Source: Hofstenia miamia
Taxonomy: Eukaryota > Xenacoelomorpha > Acoela
Length of the DNA: 64,000 nt
Direction: 5' to 3'
NCBI GenBank assembly: GCA_004352715.1
Contig: SCFE01000049.1
Location: 567,921-631,920, forward strand
Position 1 is the stretch's first letter; each line of letters starts with the position of its first letter. Of the stretch, positions 44,201-47,697 are shown in pieces. Under the pieces are notes generated by a model. It was not told the DNA's origin. It did not search any database and was given only the letters and a program-made list of their open reading frames with translations. A program made the translations under genes and the position numbers.

Positions 44201-44741
44201 CTTCATTGATTGCATTCTAGTTTACACATGTTGATGATATTCCCATTGTCAACTAAAATATTAAATGATCTGTCAAAAATAGATAGTGTGTACAATATTT
44301 CAAACTCGGTGTTACCGATAAAAATTAAAAAATTTCAATGTGAATAAAAATAAGACAAATATAAAGTACATGATGGAATATCCGAGTATATTTTGATGAA
44401 TAAATTAAAAGGTTGATGTTCATTAGTGATAAAAGTATATTTTCAGTGAGTCATTAACAGTGAACAATGTATAAACTACTTTAAAGCAATTCAACTTTAA
44501 AATATTCCAAATAAAATAAATTGCACAATCAAATTAATATGAATTTTTATTTATTCCTCCGTTAAAATGCAGGCAAAAAAATCTTCCAGCTTAAGGGGTA
44601 AGCAACGAAATTGCGTCCCTTACCGTCTAAACAGAGTAGACTAGCAAGCAAAATATCATCATCATCGTCGTCGTCGAATTCAACAGTTCGATCAATAGTT
44701 TCTTTTTTATTCCATGCATCTGACAGTGTCTTCTGCTTCAT
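3407..44741 (-). CDS. FANCM: FANCM-type DEAH-box DNA helicase/translocase gene (19 exons seen, 3' end off-window)
   Basis: FANCM is the branch-migration ATPase of the Fanconi anaemia pathway. It binds stalled forks and recruits repair complexes. Exons found on the minus strand total about 970 codons. They carry in order: an N-terminal KQKTLSDAW box; Walker A LPTGLGKT (~residue 75); DEAH (~182); LALTATPGS (~206); the helicase insert; helicase C with [10 protein letters not shown] (~435), [16 protein letters not shown] (~500) and [12 protein letters not shown] (~526); an acidic linker; and YLEDSFCV, the late FANCM motif. Phases are compatible from exon 1 to 17; a small exon may be missing between 17 and 18. 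The ERCC4-like/HhH C-terminus is not in the window. MPH1/Hef helicases are the only close alternatives; YLEDSFCV and the long linker favour FANCM. Confidence 0.93.
3529..4573. other. FANCM intron, no other feature recognised
   Basis: AT-rich sequence with no convincing coding stretch, repeat end or RNA gene on either strand. Confidence 0.5.
4574..5810 (+). pseudogene. Unidentified decayed coding relic upstream of an LTR
   Basis: The first 88 codons are open and begin with a Ser/Gln/Thr-rich tract ([18 protein letters not shown]) followed by a helical segment ([20 protein letters not shown]). After that, open pieces move between frames with many stops. A later piece ends at 5815 ([20 protein letters not shown]). 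It has the composition of a once-coding segment. I do not recognise the family. Its end touches the LTR start, so it could belong to an older element into which the retroelement inserted. Confidence 0.35.
5811..6343 (+). repeat. Putative 5' LTR of copy 1
   Basis: A 533-bp block beginning TGTAACAATC and ending GATTCTACA (TG...CA), placed exactly before a primer-binding-site-like sequence and 250 bp before gag. The GATTCTACA end is shared with the LTR of the element at 49471. No matching 3' copy was found, so the left boundary is inferred. Confidence 0.5.
6344..6359 (+). promoter_or_regulatory. Putative tRNA primer-binding site of copy 1
   Basis: TAGCGACTGTGACAGG directly follows the LTR. It resembles TGGCGACCGTGACA, the tRNA-Arg-type site of the 412/mdg1 group, with two changes. 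The same site, unmutated, follows the LTR at 56556-57714. Confidence 0.5.
6594..8127 (+). pseudogene. gag: gag of copy 1 (coiled coil, capsid-like region, CCHC knuckle), one frameshift
   Basis: The first frame (6594-7022) has a basic, Pro/Thr-rich start, then Leu/Glu-rich heptads typical of a coiled coil. The coiled coil continues in the next frame (6967-8127) with [15 protein letters not shown], so a single-base slip near 6970, at an A run, probably splits one ORF. Downstream come a capsid-like region ([20 protein letters not shown]; residues ~118-135 of the second ORF), then a CCHC zinc knuckle [14 protein letters not shown] and an acidic tail. Gag forms the particle and binds RNA. The same capsid core recurs at 50743 and 54800. 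Confidence 0.85.
8170..8887 (+). pseudogene. Retropepsin-like protease of copy 1 with stop next to the active site
   Basis: The catalytic motif MDTGAVI (near 8272) is followed at once by a TGA, and a second stop precedes the open frame from 8357. The latter holds the second half of the fold, with [17 protein letters not shown] around 8500, a typical retropepsin (V/I)ILG-(N/D)-FL motif. The rest links to RT. The enzyme would cleave Gag-Pol; this copy cannot make it intact. Confidence 0.8.
8859..9896 (+). pseudogene. Reverse transcriptase of copy 1 (345 aa), ended by an in-frame TAG
   Basis: All main RT blocks are present: a primer-grip and fingers region ([14 protein letters not shown], ~residue 130), palm A ([13 protein letters not shown]), [11 protein letters not shown], the catalytic box [11 protein letters not shown] (~residue 228), [16 protein letters not shown], and connection motif [15 protein letters not shown]. 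The ORF overlaps the protease frame by 29 bases. A TAG at 9894 separates it from RNase H. The palm itself looks unmutated. Confidence 0.92.
9897..10370 (+). pseudogene. RNase H domain of copy 1
   Basis: The frame continues after the TAG with the first acidic block ([15 protein letters not shown]), the second ([20 protein letters not shown]), and a final block ([13 protein letters not shown]). Where most Gypsy enzymes have TDH, this copy has TKN, so the third block is damaged. RNase H removes the RNA strand during reverse transcription. Confidence 0.85.
10399..11991 (+). pseudogene. Integrase of copy 1, broken into at least four frames
   Basis: The N-terminal part (10399-10653) is helical and acidic. 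The zinc-binding region (10661 on) keeps the CTTC pair ([12 protein letters not shown]), but the HH pair is degraded. The catalytic core shows the first Asp ([14 protein letters not shown]), the second Asp ([10 protein letters not shown]) and, after a frameshift at about 11157, the Glu region ([11 protein letters not shown]). A GPF-I...[11 protein letters not shown] block near 11580-11650, typical of the Gypsy integrase C-terminus, leads into an acidic tail that ends at 11991. No chromodomain is recognised. Confidence 0.82.
11924..13686 (+). pseudogene. Third coding region, part A: Arg/Ser-rich tandem repeats then unknown domain
   Basis: It begins in one frame (11924-12145) and continues in another (12127-13686, 519 aa). 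The switch coincides with a missing C in one DNA repeat unit (AAAGGGATGAGG versus AAAGGGCATGAGG). The first ~120 codons hold degenerate repeats of the type [14 protein letters not shown], six or more. A Ser/Thr/Gln-rich linker follows, then a mostly helical domain. The last 130 residues (VW..., [11 protein letters not shown]) are conserved in the element at 57716. Located after integrase, where env sits in errantiviruses, but no signal peptide or membrane segment is visible. Function unknown. Confidence 0.6.
13696..14067 (+). pseudogene. Third coding region, part B: conserved KKFMWGA block
   Basis: It is in frame with part A and separated by one TAA (13684-13686), so it was probably continuous. 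The motif FEKYYTRLL (residue ~36) and the block [18 protein letters not shown] (residue ~80) have clear counterparts at 58200-58448 (FEKFYAHLL; KKYMWGATTETKFPSL). No known family is recognised. It is basic and helical by composition. Confidence 0.6.
14101..14301 (+). pseudogene. Third coding region, part C
   Basis: It is in the same frame as part B after another stop. It contains [10 protein letters not shown] near its start, matching NYPECGYSKL in the 58452-58736 piece, and [10 protein letters not shown] near its end, matching EELLSSSAI there. The parallel order of blocks in two diverged elements is the main evidence that this was coding. Confidence 0.6.
14309..15205 (+). CDS. Third coding region, part D: unknown domain, N-terminal ~300 aa of a 439-aa ORF
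   Basis: This is the upstream two thirds of an uninterrupted 439-codon ORF (14309-15628). Conserved blocks shared with 58740-59630 are: SWVDTDDER (SWVTVSPK), LAVDIEC near residue 72, [32 protein letters not shown] (VYINGKLTIEDIFQMGQPI), TVMLFSG, and [13 protein letters not shown] (YYDVTKHIEIITM). No DDE, RNase, methyltransferase or membrane motif is seen. It is the least damaged part of the element. Homology to the second element stops at DPDQIT, close to the hAT junction. Confidence 0.65.
15206..15628 (+). CDS. hAT-type C-terminal dimerisation domain fused in frame to the retroelement ORF
   Basis: The last ~140 codons of the 439-aa ORF carry the hAT family C-terminal signature: [20 protein letters not shown], then [20 protein letters not shown] and KRLIMFGYD. 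This matches the (W)...YP-L-..A...L.I..(S/T)...ER.FS....(I/V)...R..L pattern that mediates transposase dimerisation. No hAT catalytic core lies upstream. Either a hAT copy inserted and was trimmed so that the frame stayed open, or the ORF captured the domain. The frame through the junction has no stop. Confidence 0.85.
   Translation, partial: NNISAFYDEASISKSLRSTTVENETELDDFDAAFQSTITTCQTNSQHTCKSVQQELDLFIATEDSPESTAFIFFKSHSEKYPKLAECAIKILAVLPSLATAERNFSKASFMTENRKNRLKTENLKKRLIMFGYDMNFDFC
15840..16190 (+). mobile_element. 3' end of a non-LTR (LINE) retrotransposon
   Basis: An open stretch at 15895-16032 encodes [20 protein letters not shown] and ends in a stop shortly after. This matches the last residues of CR1/Jockey-type reverse transcriptases (typically WN.LP..IR...SL..FK..LK..L). 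An AT-rich 3' tail follows. The element is strongly 5'-truncated, as is usual for LINEs, and lies between the hAT tail and FANCM exon 18. Confidence 0.6.
16273..16396 (-). CDS. FANCM: FANCM exon 18 (acidic SSDE segment)
   Basis: It encodes [20 protein letters not shown]. This fits the acidic SSDE...FLND region shortly before the late FANCM motif. The acceptor is TTTTAG|TCAATA and the donor ATCG|GTATTA, phase 1, which fits exon 19. Confidence 0.82.
16397..19034. other. FANCM intron, no recognised element
   Basis: 2.6 kb of AT-rich sequence. Short open frames on both strands have no recognisable motif or splice context. A small FANCM exon could be hidden here because the phases of the flanking exons do not match. 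Confidence 0.4.
19035..19226 (-). CDS. FANCM: FANCM exon 17 (linker, KPRRLP-SSDES)
   Basis: It encodes [17 protein letters not shown], then [10 protein letters not shown], matching the (K/R)RR-P...SSDES part of FANCM. The acceptor is TGTTTAG|AGACG. The 3' end is uncertain: available donors end in phase 1, whereas exon 18 needs phase 0, so a small exon may be missing between them. Confidence 0.75.
19227..20197. other. FANCM intron, no recognised element
   Basis: AT-rich sequence with no convincing coding frame or repeat boundary up to the transposon end at 20200. Confidence 0.4.
20850..21236 (-). pseudogene. Tc1/IS630-like transposase, catalytic part
   Basis: 128 codons with [20 protein letters not shown] (first catalytic Asp), a basic RGQRA, and [17 protein letters not shown] (second Asp in the LDN context). 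The third acidic residue should follow, but the frame ends soon after at 20850 and the rest is decayed. A frameshift or lost intron separates it from the upstream frame ending near 21240. Confidence 0.75.
21289..22223. mobile_element. piggyBac-like MITE with TTAA duplication
   Basis: The left boundary is TTAA followed by CCCTATTCCAGTTGGG; the right boundary is CCCAACTGGAATAGGG followed by TTAA. The 16-bp inverted ends are perfect. TTAA duplications and CCC(T)-starting ends define the piggyBac superfamily. The ~930-bp interior has no transposase and includes a 156-bp gap bordered by poly-G and poly-C, so this is a non-autonomous copy. Confidence 0.9.
21340..21495. other. Assembly gap (156 N) between poly-G and poly-C
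   Basis: Unsequenced; bordered by GGGGGGG and CCCCCCCC inside the piggyBac-like MITE. Confidence 0.99.
22240..22523 (-). pseudogene. Tc1/IS630-like transposase, N-terminal helix-turn-helix part
   Basis: The frame reads [20 protein letters not shown], a helix-turn-helix-like segment. After a TGA, the same frame continues with [19 protein letters not shown] and [13 protein letters not shown]. The TTAA target of the inserted MITE lies in the codons for TLK. Removing the MITE and one TTAA keeps the frame, so the insertion is precise and came after the coding sequence was in place. Confidence 0.65.
22700..22850. repeat. Subterminal iterons TTTTGCCAATTTGGT
   Basis: About seven units of a ~20-bp repeat with core GCCAATTTGG(T/G) and variable spacers (GTTCC, GATCCC, GTATTCCC). 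These are likely transposase-binding repeats of the 20200-22857 element. The core CCAATTTGG is itself close to palindromic. Confidence 0.8.
22858..24424. other. FANCM intron, no recognised element
   Basis: AT-rich. Open frames around 23546-23834 overlap on one strand but show no family motif or splice sites. Confidence 0.35.
24425..24879 (+). repeat. 217-bp exact duplication flanking a 21-base gap
   Basis: 24425-24641 and 24663-24879 appear identical, from AAGCATCAAAAATTT to CTTACTAGT, with 21 N between them. This is the usual trace of an unmerged contig overlap rather than a biological repeat. Confidence 0.85.
24880..27493. other. FANCM intron with unassigned open frames
   Basis: The frame at 25099-25383 (plus) reads [20 protein letters not shown] and could be an old coding relic. 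Another at 25586-25870 is 94 codons. Neither is recognised. The remainder is AT-rich without features. Confidence 0.3.
27494..27606 (-). CDS. FANCM: FANCM exon 16 (linker)
   Basis: It encodes [20 protein letters not shown], then [21 protein letters not shown] echoes the K-TP segment in the FANCM linker. With the donor CTG|GTTTGT the phase (1) joins exon 17 correctly. The frame stays open to 27321, so the 3' boundary is less sure. Confidence 0.6.
27757..27806 (+). repeat. (ATCA)n microsatellite
   Basis: About 12.5 uninterrupted ATCA units. It creates a repeated NQSI reading in one frame, which is not a gene. Confidence 0.97.
28098..28207 (-). CDS. FANCM: FANCM exon 15 (linker)
   Basis: It encodes [20 protein letters not shown] followed by an acidic tail. 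The acceptor is ATTAG|AAT and the donor ACG|GTTAGT, phase 2. Like its neighbours it has a Ser/Glu-rich, probably disordered composition. Confidence 0.7.
28335..28424 (-). CDS. FANCM: FANCM exon 14 (linker)
   Basis: A 90-bp phase-0 exon encoding [18 protein letters not shown] and ending STPTV, between TATAG and GTAAGC. It is separated from exon 13 by another intron of about 41 bp. Confidence 0.7.
28466..28610 (-). CDS. FANCM: FANCM exon 13 (acidic linker)
   Basis: It encodes [20 protein letters not shown] and ends QSSC. The codon split with exon 12 gives Gln (CA|A). The donor TGT|GTAGGT was chosen because other nearby GTs bring stops in exon 14. A DD37D mariner sits in the intron before it. 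Confidence 0.72.
28817..29608 (-). CDS. DD37D mariner-family transposase, 263 aa visible
   Basis: Cut-and-paste transposase. The frame has no stop from the gap edge to its natural end at 28817. It shows part of the helix-turn-helix ([20 protein letters not shown]), the first catalytic Asp in VFSDEKIF (~residue 67), the second in [11 protein letters not shown] (~residue 162), and the third in SPDLNPLDF. Between the second Asp and the Asp of NPLD are 37 residues, placing it in the DD37D (maT-like) group. The N-terminus may extend into the gap. It is long, open and has an end repeat, so it may be recently active. Confidence 0.9.
   Translation of the reverse strand: MRKMAKSLDIDEKTVRTIVKEDLKLSPYKMTNRQQLTDLQKQKRLDRSKILLNAMKDGMQAGEIVFSDEKIFTVEAKFNSQNDRILAKSADSIPPSIKTVYRLQKPASVMVWAAISESWKSPLIFVKEGAKINAKSYIEDILTPVQVEMKKHFKDRRFTFQQDGAPSHTANKTQDWCERHFPAFWRKELWPPSSPDLNPLDFCVWSILEKEACATAHDSTESLKKSLARQWAKIPQETFRAAVKSFRGRLERVIVAKGGHIEK
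29623..30497. other. Assembly gap (875 N)
   Basis: Hides the 5' part and one end of the DD37D mariner. Confidence 0.99.
30572..30725 (-). CDS. FANCM: FANCM exon 12 (linker)
   Basis: It encodes a polar linker beginning [20 protein letters not shown]. The acceptor is TTAAG|GTACAA and the donor CCCA|GTAAGT. Assignment rests on splice sites, reading phase and position rather than on a motif. Confidence 0.75.
30915..31113 (-). CDS. FANCM: FANCM exon 11 (end of helicase core)
   Basis: It encodes [20 protein letters not shown], which matches the SQS-KR segment after motif VI of FANCM, then [11 protein letters not shown]. It starts in phase 0 after TTTAG and ends in phase 1 at G|GTAAGT. Confidence 0.88.
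31262..31302. repeat. (TA)n microsatellite
   Basis: About 20 TA units in the FANCM intron between exons 10 and 11. Confidence 0.95.
31910..32640. repeat. Dispersed repeat rich in TTACTAGTAAC, with an internal 95-bp tandem duplication
   Basis: Many copies of TTACTAGTA and CTACTAGTA. A 71-bp stretch at 32129-32199 recurs exactly at 32224-32294. The segment around 32060-32110 (TTTGTATGACT, then GCATGCAAGAGCGAAGAAG) recurs at 32440-32480 and, inverted, near 37750-37790. No coding sequence is seen. It is probably a non-autonomous element family. Confidence 0.7.
32858..33857. other. Assembly gap (1,000 N)
   Basis: Hides the C-terminal part of the second mariner transposase. Confidence 0.99.
33858..34770 (-). 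mobile_element. Second Tc1/mariner-superfamily transposon, cut by a gap
   Basis: The upstream end (minus strand) reads ACAGGGTGTTTGTAAAAAAT beside (TA)n at 34771. The transposase N-terminus starts near 34630 and the catalytic part runs into the gap 32858-33857. It lies in the FANCM intron between exons 10 and 11. Confidence 0.8.
33866..34630 (-). pseudogene. Tc1/mariner-like transposase, N-terminal and central parts
   Basis: The main frame (34567-33866, 233 aa) has a helix-turn-helix ([20 protein letters not shown]), an RGSGRP hook after it, the first Asp in [11 protein letters not shown] (~residue 115), and the second in [16 protein letters not shown] (~residue 201). The third acidic residue would lie in the gap. 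A further N-terminal piece in a neighbouring frame suggests one frameshift. QQDGAAPH and the GRPSYSGD segment resemble the long-spacer (DD41D-like) Tc1/mariner lineages, but the spacer cannot be measured. Confidence 0.8.
35472..35678 (-). CDS. FANCM: FANCM exon 10 (helicase motifs V-VI)
   Basis: It encodes [20 protein letters not shown] and [20 protein letters not shown], the core of the second RecA lobe, including the arginine finger in motif VI. It is phase 0 at both ends. The intron that follows contains a mariner element and a 1-kb gap. Confidence 0.96.
35816..35982 (-). CDS. FANCM: FANCM exon 9 (helicase motif IV)
   Basis: It encodes [17 protein letters not shown] and [20 protein letters not shown], with the VGH-S-...-G-(S/T)QK signature of FANCM. 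It starts in phase 1 and ends in phase 0 (CAA|GTAAGT). Confidence 0.95.
36095..36239 (-). CDS. FANCM: FANCM exon 8 (entry to helicase C lobe)
   Basis: It encodes a Ser/Gln/Thr-rich link and then [17 protein letters not shown], the conserved HPKL-K-LEE entry to the second lobe. The acceptor is ATTAG|AAT and the donor TCTA|GTAAGT, phase 1. Confidence 0.92.
36526..36753 (+). mobile_element. Penelope-like element: GIY-YIG endonuclease fragment
   Basis: The plus strand encodes [20 protein letters not shown] followed by a His-rich segment and [20 protein letters not shown], ending LF-stop. This matches the GIY-YIG nuclease at the C-terminus of Penelope-like reverse transcriptases: Y-(I/V)-G-E-T-x-R-x-L-x-x-R-(I/V)-x-E-H, the later E in ITEA, and LN. 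The polymerase part is missing, so the copy is 5'-truncated, as is common. It lies in a FANCM intron opposite to the gene. Confidence 0.75.
37200..37930. repeat. Second copy of the TTACTAGTA repeat family, inverted, split by a MITE
   Basis: TTACTAGT-rich flanks at 37225-37300 and 37850-37910, plus a segment near 37755-37800 that is the reverse complement of sequence near 32060 and 32440. The hAT MITE at 37323-37675 sits within it. Confidence 0.6.
37323..37675. mobile_element. hAT-type MITE, 353 bp, with 8-bp target duplication
   Basis: The ends are TAGGGCCCGGCGGT and its exact reverse complement. The target duplication GGGATTAG is present at 37315-37322 and 37676-37683. An 8-bp duplication with TAGGG/CAGGG ends is diagnostic of hAT. 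Inner parts repeat GAACCGAAACCGCGGTTTTTT on both sides. No coding sequence. Confidence 0.93.
38229..38276. repeat. (TA)n microsatellite
   Basis: About 22 TA units next to the GGCGC-end repeat. Confidence 0.95.
38739..38936 (-). CDS. FANCM: FANCM exon 7 (helicase insert domain)
   Basis: A 198-bp phase-0 exon encoding a helical segment with [20 protein letters not shown]. The acceptor is ATTTTAG|ACC and the donor TTAGAG|GTAATT. The intron that follows (to 36240) holds the Penelope fragment and a nest of MITEs. Confidence 0.88.
39182..39313 (-). CDS. FANCM: FANCM exon 6 (helicase insert domain)
   Basis: A 132-bp phase-0 exon encoding [20 protein letters not shown] and ending ASFQQK. The acceptor is TTTAG|GTG and the donor AAAAG|GTAAGT. 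It falls where FANCM has the helical insert between the two lobes. Confidence 0.88.
39382..39612 (-). CDS. FANCM: FANCM exon 5 (motif III TATPG)
   Basis: It encodes [20 protein letters not shown], then [14 protein letters not shown], typical of FANCM at the end of the first lobe and start of the insert domain. The acceptor is TATATAG|ATCATT; it is phase 0 at both ends (231 bp). Confidence 0.95.
39743..40235. repeat. Probable MITE with (A)CCGCGGTAC-containing ends
   Basis: The left part starts CAGTAGAGATGAGCGCGGTA and repeats TGAGCGCGGTACAGGTTTTT twice. The right part ends GTACCGCGGTGCACTGCAGT. Partial inverted symmetry (GCGGTAC...GTACCGC) is seen. It lies in the FANCM intron between exons 4 and 5. 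Boundaries and target duplication are not resolved. Confidence 0.4.
40531..40703 (-). CDS. FANCM: FANCM exon 4 (DEAH box)
   Basis: It encodes [13 protein letters not shown] and [20 protein letters not shown], the DEAH motif with the typical FANCM context. The donor is CAG|GTATGG, phase 0. Confidence 0.95.
40704..40744 (-). other. FANCM: 41-bp GT-AG mini-intron of FANCM
   Basis: The minus strand reads GTATATCAG...GCTATTAG with a TCCTAAATG branch-like box. Removing it joins EITG to [11 protein letters not shown] in phase. Leaving it in brings in-frame stops. Its small size contrasts with the multi-kilobase introns elsewhere in the gene. Confidence 0.85.
40745..40849 (-). CDS. FANCM: FANCM exon 3 (motif Ia)
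   Basis: It encodes [15 protein letters not shown] and EITG, matching helicase motif Ia of the FANCM/Hef group. The acceptor is TTTAG|AAATTA and the donor ACTG|GTATAT. It ends at an intron of only 41 bp. Confidence 0.92.
41449..41628 (-). CDS. FANCM: FANCM exon 2 (Q motif and Walker A)
   Basis: It encodes [13 protein letters not shown], then [19 protein letters not shown], the ATP-binding site of the first RecA-like lobe. The acceptor is TTTTTAG|AAAGTG and the donor G|GTAACT. It starts and ends in phase 1. Confidence 0.93.
41629..44623. other. First FANCM intron, with gap inside a (TA)n tract
   Basis: 3 kb, AT-rich. A (TA)n run borders both sides of the gap 42992-43112. A GC-richer scrap follows (43150-43210, CTCGGCTCGGGCTCGACTCG). 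No coding stretch is recognised. Confidence 0.5.
42992..43112. other. Assembly gap (121 N) inside (TA)n
   Basis: Both borders are (TA)n; probably a long microsatellite. Confidence 0.99.
44624..44741 (-). CDS. FANCM: FANCM exon 1 (start codon)
   Basis: The ATG at 44741 opens [13 protein letters not shown], like the conserved N-terminal box of FANCM proteins. A run of aspartates follows (DDDDDDD). The donor is G|GTAAGG, phase 1. An acceptor-like TTTTAG lies 4 bases upstream of the ATG, so a 5' untranslated exon is possible. Confidence 0.85.
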
Positions 44742-45263
44742 AAATCTAAAATAAGAAATGTAATTAGCAGCGCTTAAAGACCCGAGTTAAATTGAACATT
44801 CCACTTAATATATCACTCGAAAATGAAGAAATAATTAGTTATATAATTAATTCTACTTCAATGTTTAAATTTGGATCTTGCGATTTCCTCAATAAATAAT
44901 CTTGGATATGCCCTTGGTCGATATTCGACATAAATAATTCTAGAGAACGGTGGTGTCTACTCTCTCGTTCTTGTAAATGTCAAATCAAAAGTAGAATGCT
45001 AAATCATGCAATATATGTAATAGCAAAAATGTAATTTAGAGAACAGTGATTTACATGTTGTTCTTGCCTGATATTGTACCATCTTATATAATCATGCGGA
45101 TTTGAAAAGGCAAAAATGGGTTGCCAAATACTCTGAAAATTTCATATTCTGTCATTAGTGTGTTGAAAACAATAAGGAAAAATTTGCTAATCAAGGCGGT
45201 ATTTCTCAGAATCCTGAAATCGCAATTACTAAGGATAAGATTGAACAAGAGAAATCCTTATAG

Positions 45264-45408
45264 AAATTGGAAAGAGAAATCCCAACTAGCAAAAATGCTA
45301 AAGAAACAGATCTTGGCATTCTGGATACGGAATTGGAGAAACGATTACTAGGCAAACAATACAAGCATATTCAAAGCGGTTTCAGTGTAGCCACAAAGAA
45401 ACTATCGT
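45264..45408 (+). other. Candidate exon divergent from FANCM
   Basis: The plus frame reads KLEREIPTSKNAKETDLGIL, then LEKRLLGKQYKHIQSGFSVA, and ends at a strong donor-like TATC|GTAAGTTC. It begins after CTTATAG, which could be an acceptor; the same frame upstream has open sequence too (NQGGISQNPEIAITKDKIEQ) broken only by that TAG. It would be the neighbour gene about 0.5 kb from the FANCM start. Family not recognised. Confidence 0.3.
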
Positions 45409-45465
45409 AAGTTCATTACAAGTCATATTACCCTTCTATTCTTTATTGTAATATTCATGCTATAC

Positions 45466-45852
45466 CAGTGATTCTCAACTGGGGTCCATGTAACTTTACT
45501 GGGGTTCACACACAAAACAGCGAATTGGGGTCCACGGTGACATTTTGATGGTCCATAGAGCAATTCTAATTCAGAACGGTTTTCATTACTGAGAATGTAA
45601 TTTCAACAGAAACTTCACCCATTTTAAACTACTAAAAGTAAAAATACATGTATTGACGCAGCGATTATATTTTTTTATAGAAATGTAATTGTTAAATATT
45701 TTATTTGTATTAGTTTAGTTTTCCCTAAAAATACAGCATAATCATTTACTGTATATTTATTATTAACAATTCTACTATTTTATTACAGTTGTAATTAATC
45801 TGGTTCTTGCATAAATCGCAGAAACTTTTAAATATATATATATATATATATA
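45466..45852 (+). mobile_element. hAT-type transposon end fragment
   Basis: CAGTGATTCTCAACTGGGGT is the classical end of many animal hAT elements (Charlie/SPIN-like CAGTG-TTCTCAA). TGGGGTCCATG and TGGGGTTCAC repeats follow. No matching right end is found before the mariner at 45853, which may have truncated it. Confidence 0.55.
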
Positions 45853-46960
45853 CATGGTGTCCCACAAAAATATTCCCTACTTTTTAATGGATTATATCTT
45901 CGACTTAAATTAATTTATTTTAATAATTTTTTTTCAAAATGTAGTAAATTTTGTTTTCTTTTCGAATAATTTAAGTTTCTGGAAATCGGTTGAATAACCA
46001 ATTCACAGTGATCAATTTTCTGAAAGGGTAGAAAACTATTTGTCCAAAGTCGTACTGATATAAATCTGGAGAGTAGGGTGATTGTTTGATGCGCTCTAAG
46101 TGATGTTTCTCAAAAACTCAGATGTTTTAATCGCAATATGAGGGCGGGCATTGTCAGGCCACCATAGCATCTTGGAGATTGGCATTCGTTTTGGCTTTCT
46201 TGGAGGAACTTGTCAAGTGTGGTATGCACGAAATCACAGTAATATTTTGCGTCTACTGTCTCCCCAGGTGCAGTACCTTTTAAACAAAACTTGCCATCTC
46301 CTGAAAATGCGAAAAGAATGAGGGTTTTCTTAGCAGTTTGCTGAATTCTTGAAACCTTTGGTCAAGGAGTGCCTTTCGTAAGCGAAACTTTCATATCACT
46401 TCTCCAAGGCTGAGTCGAAAAGATAACCCATGTTTCGTCCTCAGTAATCAATTGATTCAGAATGACCTCTTGAGAACGTTCATAAAAATTCTTAAAGCAT
46501 TTTGGGCGCACATTACTCTCTTCCTCTTGTGGTCACTGGTAAGATGGTATTGGACCCAAACGCTACAGATCTTTTTCATTCCCAAATCCTCCGCGAAAAC
46601 TCGTCAAATTGTTTCTCGTGGAATATCCATGACCTCTTCTAGTACTCGAAGTGTTACATGGGGATCGATGTAATCTTTGTCTTGCGCGAGCATTGAGTCA
46701 CCTCGTGAAAGACGCCATTTCTTGGTGCATCACTGAAGCATGTTCTTGTAGTCATTAAATTATTGGAACCAGCGATATATTGTAAGCGTAGTTGGTGGTT
46801 CATCACCCCATACGTACAACAACTTTTCAGATACTATTTGCGACAACACCATTCATCTCCGTGTAGAGATAACAACGTGCAGCAGATTTCGAATACAACA
46901 TATTTGCCGACATGCACTAAAATGAAATGTATAAATAGTAGCAGTGAGCATTATTAAATG
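45853..46960 (-). mobile_element. Third, decayed Tc1/mariner element
   Basis: It starts beside (TA)n with ACATGGTGTCCCACAAAAAT. The minus strand encodes broken transposase: LITEDETWVIFSTQPWRSD near 46430 (first catalytic Asp), then KTLILFAFSGDGKFCLKGTA and PGETVDAKYYCDFVHTTLDK. Several stops and frame changes are present. It was once a full-size transposase; the second and third acidic residues cannot be placed with confidence. Confidence 0.7.
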
Positions 46961-47671
46961 AATTGTGAACTTAGAACTGCGCTCATAATGTGAGATAAGA
47001 TATGTAGCTAATATTTTCACCCACCAATTTTAAGTGGCGCACATGTGCGCGCGCATATTGACATTACTTTTGGGTAATGCTACTTACGGAAATTCTCAGC
47101 TTTATTCATTCTGGCAAACGATTCTGATCAGTATGACAGAATATTCACAATATCACCGCCAGTTGACATTGACCACCTTGGATTTGTTGGACAGCCAGCT
47201 AAACGTCAGAATGAAACTTCAGTTAAATATTTTCAGGACCACAGTATTGCAAATATCCGTGCGTTCATTTTAGCTTTTGATGTAACTGATCTAAGTGAGA
47301 TTAAAGCTATTCAAGATCCTATACAGCTCTGGAATGTCTCCTATCAAGAATAGGCGAGTCTAAGATTCCTTTCTCCGTAGATGAGATAAACTCACATTTT
47401 GCTAAGATATCCATGGACAATAACTACTGCAGCCCTCAGATTGCAATTTTATACTCAATGAAAGAAAATCGCAAGAAATGATAGTGCCACTTCATGGAAG
47501 ATATTTCCAAATTAATCCTGTCCAGAACATTCAGCGAACTGAAACTGTAAATCTTCTGGGTGTTACTTCGACTAAAGACTGACATTTCCTGATCATGTTA
47601 CTAAGAAGCTGGTCCGAACGTTTTCTAATAATGCAATTTTAAGGTCTATTTTGTCAATTTTCAAAAAATTT

Positions 47672-47691
47672 TCGCGGGGCTTCACCCCGCC
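47672..47691. repeat. Small GC-rich hairpin
   Basis: GCGGGGCTTCACCCCGC can form a 7-bp stem just left of the MITE. It stands out against the AT-rich surroundings; no T-tract or other context supports a specific role. Confidence 0.5.
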
Positions 47692-47697
47692 TTTGGT

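Noticed and set aside
46452-47273. Plus-strand frames within and after the third mariner
   Set aside because: Overlap the decayed minus-strand transposase or AT-rich flank; no recognisable motif.
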